The translations under genes and the position numbers were made by a program. Shown here in pieces: positions 15,888-24,679 of a DNA stretch of 64,000 nt. The stretch is from positions 230,628 to 294,627 of the forward strand of contig JAFGRY010000026.1 of the NCBI GenBank assembly GCA_016934955.1, given 5' to 3'. The DNA is from a bacterium. Lineage in GTDB: Bacteria; Zhuqueibacterota; QNDG01; JAGLOF01. Under the pieces are notes generated by a model. That model ran no database searches. It had not been told where the DNA came from and worked only from the letters and a program-made list of their open reading frames with translations. Positions within the stretch are counted from its first letter, which is position 1; every line of letters begins with the position of its first letter.

Positions 15888-17756
15888 ATGAGATTCGGGA
15901 ATTATATGATCCACTGTTTACTGCCGGCCCTGCTGCTGACCGCTGCTGCCGACACCTGCGCCCAGCACACGACAACAGTGGACAGTCTTTTCTTCAGGGG
16001 AGTTCAGGCCTACGAAGACGGCCAGTATGATCAGAGTCTGGAAATCATGCAGATGCTCGACAAACTCTATCCCCGGCACGCGAGAAAAACCGCATCGCTG
16101 CTGATGCAGGGGAAGACTCTGTATAAGCTCGCCCGTTATGACGAGTCCCTGAACGCCTTCAGGAAAATCAAAACGAACTATCCTGAAAGCGACTATGTCG
16201 ATGACGCCCTTTACGGTGAGGGAACCTGTCTCTACCGTACGGGAGAAGCGATCGAATCGGTGAGACGGTTCCTTCAGGTGGTCGAGCAGAGCGGGGACGC
16301 CCGGCTGCAGGTCAAAGCCGCCAAACTCTCATCGGAAGTCATGGAAAAGTCCCTGACGGCCGCGGATCTGAAAGTGCTGCTGGAAAAAGTGTTGACAGAG
16401 AAGAGCAAGGCGGCGGTAACGATCAAGCTCGCCCAGAAGGAGCTGTCGCTTCAGAACTTTCTCACCGCCAAATCCTATCTGCAGTCCTTTCTCGATATGT
16501 TTCCGCAGAGTGAGTATGACGAGCGGATTCGGGCGCTGCTCGGCAAAGCAGAGGAATACGCCGCCGGAGAGTTCAGTGTCGGCGTGATTCTGCCGCTGAG
16601 CGGTCCTACGGCGGAATCCGGGAGGCGGCTGCTCGACGGCATTCGGTTCGCCGTTGATCAGCATAACGCGAATAACTCCACCCAGGTACGCCTGGTGATC
16701 GAGGATTCCGGGGGCAATATCGTGCTGGCTGTCAAGGCGGCTCAGAAACTCTGCGGCAGCGGCGAGATACTTGCGCTCATAGGTGAGCTCGAGAGTGACA
16801 AGACCGCCGCGGTCGCTGCTGTCGCCCAGGAAAGGGGAGTGCCCTGTTTCGCGCCCACCGCCAGCATGGACGGTATCGCCGGTATCGGCTCCTGTATCTA
16901 TCAGCTGAACAGCACCCTGAGCGTTCAGGCCGAACTGCTGGCACGCTATGTGGTGCTCGAGCAGAAAAAGACAAAACTGGCGGTGCTCTATCCCGCCGAT
17001 GAATACGGCAACATCATGCGGAACAATTTTGTCGAGACCGCAAAGAAACTGGGGGCCGACATTATCGCGGAGAAGTGGTATTTCGAGGGTGCGGAAAACT
17101 GGGAAAATTCCATCGGGATGCAGATCGAGGCGATTCGCGAAGCCGGTATCCGGCGCATGCTCGACGACTCTCTGCTCGTTCGGGTTGCCGAGGATGAGCT
17201 CGATGAAGAGCATGCGGATATCCTTCAGATACAGGGAGTGATCGGCATGAACCAGACGATCGAGAGTCTGGTCGATTCCACCAACCTTGCCGTGACCTGC
17301 ATCGACGGGCTCTTTCTCCCTGTATCGGGCGCCGCCCTGGAATTCGTCATTCCCCAGGTGGCCAGTAAAAATATACAGACTCAGCTCATCGGCGGCAGCC
17401 AGTGGTACGACCTCGACATGCTCAACGAACACCGCAGCGACGCGGACGGGGTGATCTTCCCCAGTGATTACTTTATCGATGAGTCCAATTACAACTACTA
17501 CCTGCTGCGCAACAATTTCCGCACGGCCATGCAGCGCACTCCGGGACAGCTGGAAATCTACGGCTACGACGCGGTGCAGCTGCTTCTCACGATCATCGAG
17601 GGCAAGTCACTTTCCCGGGAAAATCTTCGCAACGGCCTCGCGGAAACCGGGCGCATCCCGGTGACGCATGGAATAGTGCAGTTCAATGCCGACGGATACA
17701 ACGAGTCTCTGCACCTGCTCAAATACCGGAACGGCACTCTCATAAAGGTAAAGTAG
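15888..17756 (+). CDS. TPR plus periplasmic-binding-fold envelope protein (LpoA-like architecture)
   Basis: A 622-residue protein with a signal peptide (cleavage near TCAQ, residue 24; no lipobox). A TPR-rich region follows (about 25-220, YEDGQYDQSLEIMQMLDKLY and similar). Then comes a type I periplasmic-binding domain (about 228-620) starting FSVGVILPLSGPTAESGRRL and containing VRLVIEDSGGN. Branched-chain amino-acid binding proteins (LivK) share the C-terminal fold. The TPR plus binding-fold order matches LpoA, the outer-membrane activator of penicillin-binding protein 1A, although LpoA is a lipoprotein. Neighbours glmS and pgeF are also cell-wall genes. No ABC transporter genes are adjacent. 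AAGGAG lies 7 nt before the ATG. Confidence 0.75.
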   Translation: MRFGNYMIHCLLPALLLTAAADTCAQHTTTVDSLFFRGVQAYEDGQYDQSLEIMQMLDKLYPRHARKTASLLMQGKTLYKLARYDESLNAFRKIKTNYPESDYVDDALYGEGTCLYRTGEAIESVRRFLQVVEQSGDARLQVKAAKLSSEVMEKSLTAADLKVLLEKVLTEKSKAAVTIKLAQKELSLQNFLTAKSYLQSFLDMFPQSEYDERIRALLGKAEEYAAGEFSVGVILPLSGPTAESGRRLLDGIRFAVDQHNANNSTQVRLVIEDSGGNIVLAVKAAQKLCGSGEILALIGELESDKTAAVAAVAQERGVPCFAPTASMDGIAGIGSCIYQLNSTLSVQAELLARYVVLEQKKTKLAVLYPADEYGNIMRNNFVETAKKLGADIIAEKWYFEGAENWENSIGMQIEAIREAGIRRMLDDSLLVRVAEDELDEEHADILQIQGVIGMNQTIESLVDSTNLAVTCIDGLFLPVSGAALEFVIPQVASKNIQTQLIGGSQWYDLDMLNEHRSDADGVIFPSDYFIDESNYNYYLLRNNFRTAMQRTPGQLEIYGYDAVQLLLTIIEGKSLSRENLRNGLAETGRIPVTHGIVQFNADGYNESLHLLKYRNGTLIKVK

Positions 17757-17757
17757 G

Positions 17758-18504
17758 ATGTTCCTCGAGCGATCTGAGGGTCTGTATATCGGGAAATTCG
17801 CGACCCTGTTCAGGTGCCCGGAGATCGGACACGGTGTAAGCACCCGGCCAGGAGGGGTCAGCACCGGCGGCTGCGCTTCCCTCAATCTCGGCAATCCTCA
17901 CCATGACAGCGGCGCGAATATCGAGGCGAACCGCGCACGCTATTTCTCTTCCCTGGGGCTGACGCGGGATGAGGCGGCGATTCCCGGTCAGGTGCACGGC
18001 ACCCGTATCGCCGCGGTCGACGGACCCGGGGTCATTCCCGATACCGACGGGGTGATGACCGCAACGCCGGGCGTCTGTCTCACCGTGCAGACCGCCGATT
18101 GTCTTCCCGTCTTTTTATATGACCCGTTTACTCCCGCTGTCGCCCTGGTGCATGCCGGATGGCGGGGCTGTCGTGACGGCATACTTGCGGCCGCCGTGGC
18201 GGGAATGCGGCGAACATACGGATCGGACCCGGCGGCGTTTCTGGCCTGCATAGGTCCGGCAATCGGGCCCTGCTGCTATCGGGTGGACGAGGTCTTCAAA
18301 GAATATTTTCCGGCCCGCTTTTTTCTCGAAGACCGGCTCGATCTGGCAGCCGTTGCCGTGCATCAGCTCACGGGATCGGGAATCGACCCGCGAAGGATCG
18401 AAGCCTCGGGCATCTGCACCAGCTGTTTCTCCCGCTACTTTTTCTCCTACCGGCGGGACGGGGAAGGGACGGGGCGGATGATGAGCGCGCTGATCCTGCA
18501 TTAA
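17758..18504 (+). CDS. pgeF: purine nucleoside phosphorylase / peptidoglycan editing factor PgeF
   Basis: A 248-residue protein of the YfiH/LACC1 family. The expected motifs are all present: HGVSTRPGG, ASLNLG, IPGQVHGTRI, VQTADCLPV, ALVHAGWRG and CIGPAIGPCCY, with the zinc/copper-site His and Cys residues. Family members have adenosine/inosine phosphorylase activity and, in E. coli, correct L-Ser misincorporation in peptidoglycan precursors. It starts 1 nt after the TPR-binding protein stop, so the two are co-translated. Confidence 0.93.
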   Translation: MFLERSEGLYIGKFATLFRCPEIGHGVSTRPGGVSTGGCASLNLGNPHHDSGANIEANRARYFSSLGLTRDEAAIPGQVHGTRIAAVDGPGVIPDTDGVMTATPGVCLTVQTADCLPVFLYDPFTPAVALVHAGWRGCRDGILAAAVAGMRRTYGSDPAAFLACIGPAIGPCCYRVDEVFKEYFPARFFLEDRLDLAAVAVHQLTGSGIDPRRIEASGICTSCFSRYFFSYRRDGEGTGRMMSALILH

Positions 18505-18511
18505 AAATATC

Positions 18512-18540
18512 TTGATTTTTATAAATATTATCGCTAATTT
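18512..18540 (+). promoter_or_regulatory. promoter for the small beta-barrel gene
   Basis: TTGATT, 17 nt, TAATTT in an AT-rich gap. Transcription would start near 18547, about 48 nt before the ATG. Confidence 0.5.
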
Positions 18541-18594
18541 TGTCGGTGGTTAATTATCCTTTTTCAACACATAAACCCATTGGAGGAACCCGGA

Positions 18595-19128
18595 ATGAAA
18601 AAGATCACCACTGCAATTGCAGTAATGCTTATCGCGCTGTTCGTCACATCGTCGGCTTTCGGTCAGGCTGATATCATGAATAAAACCTACGTCGGCGGTT
18701 CCCTGGGCATCTGGTACGGCCTCGGTTTCTCGGCCAATTTCGAAAAAATCTTCAACGAGATCGAGGATCTCGGTGTCATCGGGTTCGGCGCTGAAGTGGG
18801 CTATGCGTCGAGGAAGGTCGGCTACTCCTGGTTTGGCGGCGACTACGGCTGGAAATACACCTACATTCCGATCTTTGTTTTCGGTTCGTTCCATTACAAG
18901 CTGAACAACCCCAAACTCGATCCTTACGCCAGACTCGGCCTCGGCTATGTTATCGTCAGCGCATCGGAATACGGCGATTACACCGGTACATGGGGAACAG
19001 CCACTGATTCGTATGTTTCATTCTCGGGTCAGGCCGGTATTCGTTACCTCGTTTCTCCCGGCATCTGGCTGAGAGCCGCGGTGGGAACCCCCTGGATCGC
19101 AAGCATCGGCGCGGACATGACCCTCTAG
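18595..19128 (+). CDS. small outer-membrane beta-barrel protein
   Basis: A 177-residue protein with a classic signal peptide (MKKITTAIAVMLIALFV, cleavage near SAFGQA). Alternating aromatic and glycine-rich strands follow, such as KTYVGGSLGIWYGLGF and PYARLGLGYVIV. It resembles OmpX/OmpW-like eight-strand barrels, but no specific family can be assigned. GGAGG lies 8 nt before the ATG; the longer frame begins upstream of this RBS. It has its own promoter and a strong terminator, so it is monocistronic and may be highly expressed. Confidence 0.75.
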   Translation: MKKITTAIAVMLIALFVTSSAFGQADIMNKTYVGGSLGIWYGLGFSANFEKIFNEIEDLGVIGFGAEVGYASRKVGYSWFGGDYGWKYTYIPIFVFGSFHYKLNNPKLDPYARLGLGYVIVSASEYGDYTGTWGTATDSYVSFSGQAGIRYLVSPGIWLRAAVGTPWIASIGADMTL

Positions 19129-19156
19129 ACATTTTCAGCGCAGCGCAAGTACTGCA

Positions 19157-19194
19157 GCAGTTCCGGTGCCCACGGCGCCGGAACTGCTTTTTTT
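19157..19194 (+). terminator. intrinsic terminator after the beta-barrel gene
   Basis: A 10-bp perfect stem GCAGTTCCGG / CCGGAACTGC, extended by four inner pairs to about 14 bp, followed by seven T residues. Confidence 0.92.
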
Positions 19195-19202
19195 ATTTCC
19201 GC

Positions 19203-19231
19203 TTGATTGCCGGGGTAAAAATATTTATATT
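19203..19231 (+). promoter_or_regulatory. promoter for uppP-holA
   Basis: TTGATT, 17 nt, TATATT, starting about 9 nt after the preceding terminator. The predicted start is near 19238, about 30 nt before the uppP ATG. Confidence 0.55.
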
Positions 19232-19269
19232 ATAGTCCTTGTAATATTTCGAATATCAAGGATGCATGC

Positions 19270-20070
19270 ATGCCGGTTCACTACTACTTTCTGTCACTGC
19301 TGCAGGCGGCTACGGAGTTTCTTCCGGTCTCTTCCTCGGGGCACCTGCTCTTTTTCAAGCAGGTGTTCGGGCACGCCGATATTCCCGTTTTCTTCGATAT
19401 CGTGCTGCATGTCGGCAGCCTGACCGCCATACTCTGTTTTTACCGCCGTCGTCTCGTGAGCACTATACTGGATGCCCGGCGGGAGCTGTCACGCAGGGAC
19501 AAGGGGACCCCCGCACTCCGTTTCATTATCTACGGAATACTGTCAACAGCCGTCACCTTCGTGATATACTACCTCGGCCGCGACTTCATCGAAGCCCGTT
19601 TTGAGACAGCAGCAACATTGAAATATACCTATCCGGTGACGTCACTGCTGCTTGCCGCCACATATTTCAGCGGCCGCCGCGAAGAACGGGGGGTGAGCGA
19701 GGCGTCACCACTGCTGCCGATTCTCGCCGGCATATTTCAGGCGGTAGCTATTATTCCCGGTATTTCCCGGTCGGGAGCCACGATCAGCTGTCTCCTGTTT
19801 TTACGCACCAGACGGGAAGAAGCGGCCTACTATTCATTTTTTCTCGCCATACCCGCCATTGCCGGAGCATTTGCCTTTAAACTGGCGGAAGCCGGCAGTT
19901 TTGCCTATGCCGCCGAACACTGGCGGCTGCTGGCCGTCTCGTTCATCATCTCGACGGTTTTCAGCTACCTGTTCCTGAAACTGCTTACCATCGCTCTGAC
20001 GAAAAAACGGTTCTGGGCCTTTTCCCTCTACACCGCGGCCCTGGCAGTCATATCAATCATTATTTTCTGA
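19270..20070 (+). CDS. uppP: undecaprenyl-diphosphate phosphatase
   Basis: A 266-residue integral membrane protein of the BacA/UppP family with the signature ATEFLPVSSSGHL (14-26, Glu16 catalytic-site acid) and the second motif PGISRSGATISC near residue 161. It removes a phosphate from undecaprenyl diphosphate to recycle the lipid carrier for peptidoglycan and O-antigen. About seven hydrophobic segments are visible. AAGGATG lies upstream of the ATG. holA follows after 6 nt. Confidence 0.95.
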   Translation: MPVHYYFLSLLQAATEFLPVSSSGHLLFFKQVFGHADIPVFFDIVLHVGSLTAILCFYRRRLVSTILDARRELSRRDKGTPALRFIIYGILSTAVTFVIYYLGRDFIEARFETAATLKYTYPVTSLLLAATYFSGRREERGVSEASPLLPILAGIFQAVAIIPGISRSGATISCLLFLRTRREEAAYYSFFLAIPAIAGAFAFKLAEAGSFAYAAEHWRLLAVSFIISTVFSYLFLKLLTIALTKKRFWAFSLYTAALAVISIIIF

Positions 20071-20076
20071 AATACC

Positions 20077-21117
20077 ATGGCGGACAAACAGATTTCATAT
20101 ACGCAGCTCGAACAGCGCATCAGGGCGCATTCATTTGAAAAAGTCTATTTTTGTCATGGTGAGGAGCCCTACTATATCCGGAAACTGCGCAGGCTCCTCC
20201 GCGAGACCGTTGTCGATGAGGGAACAGCCGCGTTCAATGTTGATCATTTTTCAGGAGAGAGCGCCGAGGGGAGTGCCATTGTCAACGCGGCGTCCTCGTT
20301 TCCCATGATGGCTGACCGGAGGCTGGTGATCGTCGATGATGTGCAGCAGCTGCCGGCCTCCGCCAAAGACCTGTTGTCCCGGTATCTCGATCGCGCGCTG
20401 GAATCGACCGTACTCCTGCTTACCGCACCCAAAATCGATATGCGGAAAAGTTTTTACATGCATCTGAAGAAAACGGCGTTCTGCTTTGAATCACGACCGT
20501 TGTATGACAATCAGGCCCGTGCCTGGCTGCTGGAACATTTCCGGGAGAACGGCATACAGTTAAGCCGGGACGGCGCCGATTTCATCATTTCCCAAACCGG
20601 TACCGGGCTTGACAGCCTCGAAAACGAAGCGTCAAAAGTGATGACCGCCTGCTGGGGCAGAAAAACCCTCAATCATGCCGATATCGCTGAAATCGTCGGT
20701 TTCTCCCGGGGCTGCACCGTGTGGGAGTATCTCGACGCCCTCGCGCTCGGCCGCTGCCCGGAGGCCTGCCGGGTGCTTGAACGACTGCTCGAGGAGGGCA
20801 TGTCCGCCGTTTTTCTTATCACCAAAATATATCAGCGCATGGAACTTCTAATGCGCATCGGAGTATTAAAAGGACAGGGTTATAACACAAGCAGGATCAG
20901 CAGCACACTGCGTATTCCCGGTTTCTTTGCCGACACCTATTTCCGGCAGGCATCGCTGTTCGGGCAGGCGCGCATTAGAAGGGTTTTCAGCCTTCTTCTC
21001 ACCTCGGATCTTTATCTCAAGACCGGGTACATGGAACCGGTGCTGCTCATGACGCTTCTCACATACGAGATCGCGTCCATCCCGGCGAACGGGGTATCTG
21101 TTTCTGCCCTCGTGTAA
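20077..21117 (+). CDS. holA: DNA polymerase III subunit delta
   Basis: A 346-residue protein with the HolA layout: the N-terminal nucleotide-fold start (VYFCHGEEPYYIRKLRRLL), a region ending LLLTAPKIDMRKSF, the LEHFRENGIQLSRDGADFI segment and a C-terminal helical collar domain. Delta opens the beta clamp within the clamp loader. The delta-family similarity is modest but consistent across the length. It is co-transcribed with uppP. Confidence 0.88.
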   Translation: MADKQISYTQLEQRIRAHSFEKVYFCHGEEPYYIRKLRRLLRETVVDEGTAAFNVDHFSGESAEGSAIVNAASSFPMMADRRLVIVDDVQQLPASAKDLLSRYLDRALESTVLLLTAPKIDMRKSFYMHLKKTAFCFESRPLYDNQARAWLLEHFRENGIQLSRDGADFIISQTGTGLDSLENEASKVMTACWGRKTLNHADIAEIVGFSRGCTVWEYLDALALGRCPEACRVLERLLEEGMSAVFLITKIYQRMELLMRIGVLKGQGYNTSRISSTLRIPGFFADTYFRQASLFGQARIRRVFSLLLTSDLYLKTGYMEPVLLMTLLTYEIASIPANGVSVSALV

Positions 21118-21163
21118 GCCTGGAAATCGCGATTTAGACGGGAACTTTTCAGGAAAGTATTTG

Positions 21164-21763
21164 TTGAATACAGCGAAAACAGCGAAGACAGCGGTCAGCG
21201 AACCGTCTGATGAACAGCTGATACAGCGTTTTCAGGACGGCGATCTTTACGCGTTTGAAATGATCGTTCACCGTTACAAGAATCAGCTGACCAATTTTGT
21301 CTTTAATTTCCTGGGTAACAGGATCGATGCGGAAGATGTGGTGCAGGAAACGTTTTTGCGTGTGTATAAGAACAAGCACCGCTACAAACAGATAGCAAAA
21401 TTTTCGACCTGGATTTACACGATCGCCAGTAATCTGGCAAAGACAGAACTACGGAGACGGAAGAGAAGGAAGCTGTTCTCGATCAGCCAGCTCGGGTTCG
21501 AAGACAAGGATTACGACATTCCCGATTCCGCCTTTTCACCGGAGAAAGTGATCGAGGAAGATTTCAAAGGCAGGGAAATACGGGAGGAGATAAACAAGCT
21601 TCCCGAAAAATTCCGGGAAGTCGTGGTCCTGCGGGATGTGCAGGAATTCTCCTATGAAGAGATCAGCCGCATTCTCCATATCCCGATCGGTACGGTTAAA
21701 TCCAGGGCGAACAGGGGAAGATTACGATTGCAGAAGCAGCTTGCACACCTGCTGGCAAAATGA
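21164..21763 (+). CDS. ECF-type RNA polymerase sigma factor
   Basis: About 199 residues. Region 2 (about 20-90) includes DLYAFEMIVHRYKNQLTNFVFNFLGNR split by normal core contacts, then AEDVVQETFLRVYKN and FSTWIYTIASNLAKTELRRR. Region 4 (about 138-190) has LPEKFREVVVLRDVQEFSYEEI-type sequence and IPIGTVKSRANRGR. This is a complete group IV sigma factor. Two adjacent TTG codons (21161, 21164) could start it; AGGAAAG spacing favours the second. The anti-sigma gene follows 15 nt downstream and an HtrA-like gene follows that. Confidence 0.93.
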   Translation: MNTAKTAKTAVSEPSDEQLIQRFQDGDLYAFEMIVHRYKNQLTNFVFNFLGNRIDAEDVVQETFLRVYKNKHRYKQIAKFSTWIYTIASNLAKTELRRRKRRKLFSISQLGFEDKDYDIPDSAFSPEKVIEEDFKGREIREEINKLPEKFREVVVLRDVQEFSYEEISRILHIPIGTVKSRANRGRLRLQKQLAHLLAK

Positions 21764-21778
21764 AGTTGGAGGTTATGA

Positions 21779-22333
21779 ATGGCACCGTGCAAACACATGA
21801 CTCGCTTACTGTGCAAACAGATCGACGGAGATATTACCGCTGAGGAACAGCATCATCTCGATGAACACCTGACCTCATGCGAACAATGCGCCGCGGCTGC
21901 CGAGTCATTGAGGCTCATGAAAAAACAGTTACGGCAGCTGCCCGTGGTACGTGTCAGCGATGAGTTCCACATTATTCTGCGCGACCGGATACGAAAGAGC
22001 AGGATCGGCTACGGGGCGGCAAAGATCGAATTTCCGCTGCTGCCGCGCTGGACCTATATCCCCGCAGCGGGCGTCGCCCTTGCGGTTGTCGCCCTGCTCC
22101 TTCGTCCGTATCTGAGTCAGACCGATGAAAGGCCGTTCTCCACCCGGGGAACCGCGGTTGCCGAATATCTGAATGACGCAGCCCCTGAACAGGTGCACTA
22201 TGTAATCGAGGACAACCCCGACAGCATCATGCTTTCACGGGACGATTCCGGCCGTATGCGCACTGACTCAACACACACACCCAGAGAGAGTGCCATCGGG
22301 CAGCGGGCGGGTGCAGTACAGGTGAGCTTTTAG
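21779..22333 (+). CDS. anti-sigma factor with HC2-type zinc finger and one membrane segment
   Basis: A 184-residue protein. The N-terminal zinc-binding anti-sigma domain shows the H-x3-C-x2-C motif HLTSCEQC (about residues 30-37). A basic linker is followed by one transmembrane helix (YIPAAGVALAVVALLL, about 98-113) and a C-terminal extracytoplasmic tail of about 70 residues. It should hold the upstream sigma factor inactive at the membrane until an envelope signal arrives. TTGGAGG is 6 nt before the ATG. The stop is 2 nt from the next start. Confidence 0.88.
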   Translation: MAPCKHMTRLLCKQIDGDITAEEQHHLDEHLTSCEQCAAAAESLRLMKKQLRQLPVVRVSDEFHIILRDRIRKSRIGYGAAKIEFPLLPRWTYIPAAGVALAVVALLLRPYLSQTDERPFSTRGTAVAEYLNDAAPEQVHYVIEDNPDSIMLSRDDSGRMRTDSTHTPRESAIGQRAGAVQVSF

Positions 22334-22335
22334 CA

Positions 22336-23328
22336 ATGACACCCCGTCTGCGCACAGCACATGCTGCGGTACTGGCAGCCGCGCTGTTTTCCTCTCTGGG
22401 CCTGCAGCCGGCCGCGGCCCAGACTGCAGGAAGTGTATCACATACCCCGGCCGGCTCCTCTCCTGACGCCGGGTTCATTTCCTCCGCGAAACAGTCAGTC
22501 GTCACCATAACCGCCTACAGCAGAGAGGATGATCTTCGGCAGGTAAGGGTGGGGACCGGTTTCATATACCACGAAAGCGGCTTCGTGATTTCCATGCGAA
22601 GCGTCGTAAAAAACAGTGACGAAGTGATCATTACACTGCCCGACAACACCATGGTCCCGGGAAAAGTCCTCGATTTCCAGTCGCGGTACGGACTGGTACT
22701 GATCAAAATTGAGGGCACGGATCATGTGCCCCTCAGGCATGGACGTTCATCCCAACTGACCAGGATGTCCATCATGACGGTTATCGGCAATTCACTGGGC
22801 GTGTTTCCCTCAATCACCCTCGCGTCCTTTCTCGGCCGGGAACAAAACGGATTCATCGATCTGGGAGCGATCATCCCTCCGGGAAACTGCGGCAGTCCGG
22901 TGCTTGATCAGGAAGGCGGGCTTGCCGGGATTATCATCGGCAGAGTCTATGGGAACCCCGATTCCCCGGTTTCCCAGGGGAAAATAGGGGTGGCAATTCC
23001 CATAGAACTGATATGCCGGGAAGTCGATGAGATGATCAGTTATTTCAACGCCAGACGGGGATGGATCGGCATGACCGTATCCAATATACCCGGCAGTGAT
23101 TATGTGCGGATAACGGATATCATCGAGAACGGTCCCTCGGACCAGGCGGGCCTCGCCGTGGGAGACACCATCATCATGTATGAGGGACGCGGTATCCGGG
23201 GCGCCTCCGACCTGAAAGAAAAAGTGATCCGCAACGCCCCCGGCACCACCATCAGTTTTACATTGAAAAAGGGGCCCATGCACATATCCCATCTCGTACA
23301 CGTCTATGAAGAATTCCCCCTAAAATAG
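22336..23328 (+). CDS. HtrA/DegS-like trypsin-fold plus PDZ protein lacking the catalytic triad
   Basis: A 330-residue protein with signal peptide (cleavage near AAAQTA), trypsin-like HtrA domain (about 50-225) and PDZ domain (about 230-325, GPSDQAGLAVGDTIIMYEG). The HtrA scaffold aligns well, but each catalytic residue is changed. The His of TNNHVV is Ser89 in ISMRSVV. The Asp of the DLAVLKI strand is Gly119 in YGLVLIKI. The nucleophile Ser of GNSGGP is Cys185 in PGNCGSP. It is therefore probably not a serine protease. Placement right after a sigma/anti-sigma pair suggests a sensor or regulator (inference), the spot DegS activity occupies functionally in the RpoE pathway. Confidence 0.85.
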   Translation: MTPRLRTAHAAVLAAALFSSLGLQPAAAQTAGSVSHTPAGSSPDAGFISSAKQSVVTITAYSREDDLRQVRVGTGFIYHESGFVISMRSVVKNSDEVIITLPDNTMVPGKVLDFQSRYGLVLIKIEGTDHVPLRHGRSSQLTRMSIMTVIGNSLGVFPSITLASFLGREQNGFIDLGAIIPPGNCGSPVLDQEGGLAGIIIGRVYGNPDSPVSQGKIGVAIPIELICREVDEMISYFNARRGWIGMTVSNIPGSDYVRITDIIENGPSDQAGLAVGDTIIMYEGRGIRGASDLKEKVIRNAPGTTISFTLKKGPMHISHLVHVYEEFPLK

Positions 23329-23379
23329 GACCCGAACCGGAAGATCCCCGCCCTTTCCCCGAACGGCCGGTGTTTTTTG

Positions 23380-23408
23380 TTGACTTTCTGCTTCTTAACT
23401 ATTACATT
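23380..23408 (+). promoter_or_regulatory. promoter for the GAF membrane protein
   Basis: TTGACT, 17 nt, TACATT. The predicted start is near 23415, about 24 nt before the TTG start codon and just before the GGAGG site. Confidence 0.6.
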
Positions 23409-23438
23409 TATCAGGAATTTAAAAGAGCTGGAGGCTGA

Positions 23439-24662
23439 TTGCCGGAGAGGGAATCGCGACATAGTTTGCTGATCATATATCTTGTTTTCGTCATGATCAT
23501 CGGCGCCGGTTTCTTTCTGCCGCTCGCAGAGGCGGGGTGGCTGGGCTTCCTGATCAAGGCGTCGCTGTTTCTGTTCGTCAGCTGTGTCGTCTACTATGTC
23601 GTTTTTCACACGGAGGGAAGTATTTCCTTCACCCGTGAATCAGCACGGCGTCTCGACGGAGCTCTGAAAAAACCGGCGGAGGAGAGCCCGGACCTGCAGC
23701 TCGGGGAACAGGATGGATGGCAGGGGTTCAATGACGCGTTCAGGGAATACTGCAATGATTTCTACACGGTGGTGAATCAGTCGCTGATCACCTCGTGTAT
23801 CGGCCTCTACATGGGAAACGAACACTCCGATCTTCATTTCTTTTCCGGAAGAACGGAAGGGGAGCGGGTGGAAGGTCCCAGGCGTGTAGATCCCAACGGA
23901 GTCGTAGAGCTCTCGTTTCGCAGGAAGGAGCCGGTCCTCGAAGGGAACCTCCCGATCGGGAGTCATCTCTGCGGCCTGAATGCATGTGATATCCGCTCGG
24001 CGCTGTCCGTTCCCCTGATGATGCATTCGTCAATCGTCGGCGTGCTGGCCGTGGGAAGCAAGACGGTCGATCATTTCAGTGACGATGACAAAGAGATCCT
24101 CGTGCGGTTCGGACGGCTCATGACCCGGGTGATGGCCGTCTGTTATACAGGCCTGCGCTGGGAAGCCGACCGTACGGTGTATCAGGTGCATCTGGATCTG
24201 GAAAAAGCGCTGCAGCAGTGCGTCGATGAGGATTGTATCATCGATGCGTTCATCGGCCAGCTGCGTAAACTGCTTTCCATTGACCGGTTCACCTACTGCA
24301 GACGCGAAGGAGAGGAAGGAACGGTCGTGTACGTGTACGGCCAGGTAGACCATGTCGACCGCGGTCAGCGCTTTCCCCTCGATGAAGGACTCAATGGCTG
24401 GGTGCTGCGCAGGAACGCTCCGCTGATCATACCCGACATAGAAGAGGGACGATATATCAGGCCCCGGTATTTCAAAGACGAGGATATAAAACACGGGCTT
24501 CACTCGTTTCTGGGCATCCCTCTGGCGAGGCCAGGGGCAGATGCCTGGGGATGTCTCTCGCTGGAAAACCGGGCATCCGCCATGTACGACCAGAAAGCCG
24601 CGGATATTGTGCACATGCTGGCAATACCGTTTAGAGCAGCATTGGAAGCGTATTACAAATAG
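23439..24662 (+). CDS. membrane-anchored double GAF-domain protein
   Basis: A 407-residue protein with two N-terminal transmembrane helices (about 9-28 and 33-55) and two cytoplasmic GAF domains (about 100-230 and 240-400). The second shows the usual DEGLNGWVLRRNAPLIIPD and FLGIPLARPG patterns. There is no kinase, cyclase or other output domain. It may sense a small ligand and signal through protein contacts (inference). The start is TTG with GGAGG 5 nt upstream. A small Cys-rich protein gene follows after 17 nt. Confidence 0.8.
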   Translation: MPERESRHSLLIIYLVFVMIIGAGFFLPLAEAGWLGFLIKASLFLFVSCVVYYVVFHTEGSISFTRESARRLDGALKKPAEESPDLQLGEQDGWQGFNDAFREYCNDFYTVVNQSLITSCIGLYMGNEHSDLHFFSGRTEGERVEGPRRVDPNGVVELSFRRKEPVLEGNLPIGSHLCGLNACDIRSALSVPLMMHSSIVGVLAVGSKTVDHFSDDDKEILVRFGRLMTRVMAVCYTGLRWEADRTVYQVHLDLEKALQQCVDEDCIIDAFIGQLRKLLSIDRFTYCRREGEEGTVVYVYGQVDHVDRGQRFPLDEGLNGWVLRRNAPLIIPDIEEGRYIRPRYFKDEDIKHGLHSFLGIPLARPGADAWGCLSLENRASAMYDQKAADIVHMLAIPFRAALEAYYK

Positions 24663-24679
24663 AGAACGGAGGAACACCA

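Noticed and set aside
21141..21147. GGAACTT upstream of the ECF sigma gene as an RpoE-like -35 box for autoregulation
   Set aside because: No matching -10 lies at the right distance, and the implied start would fall within the coding sequence.
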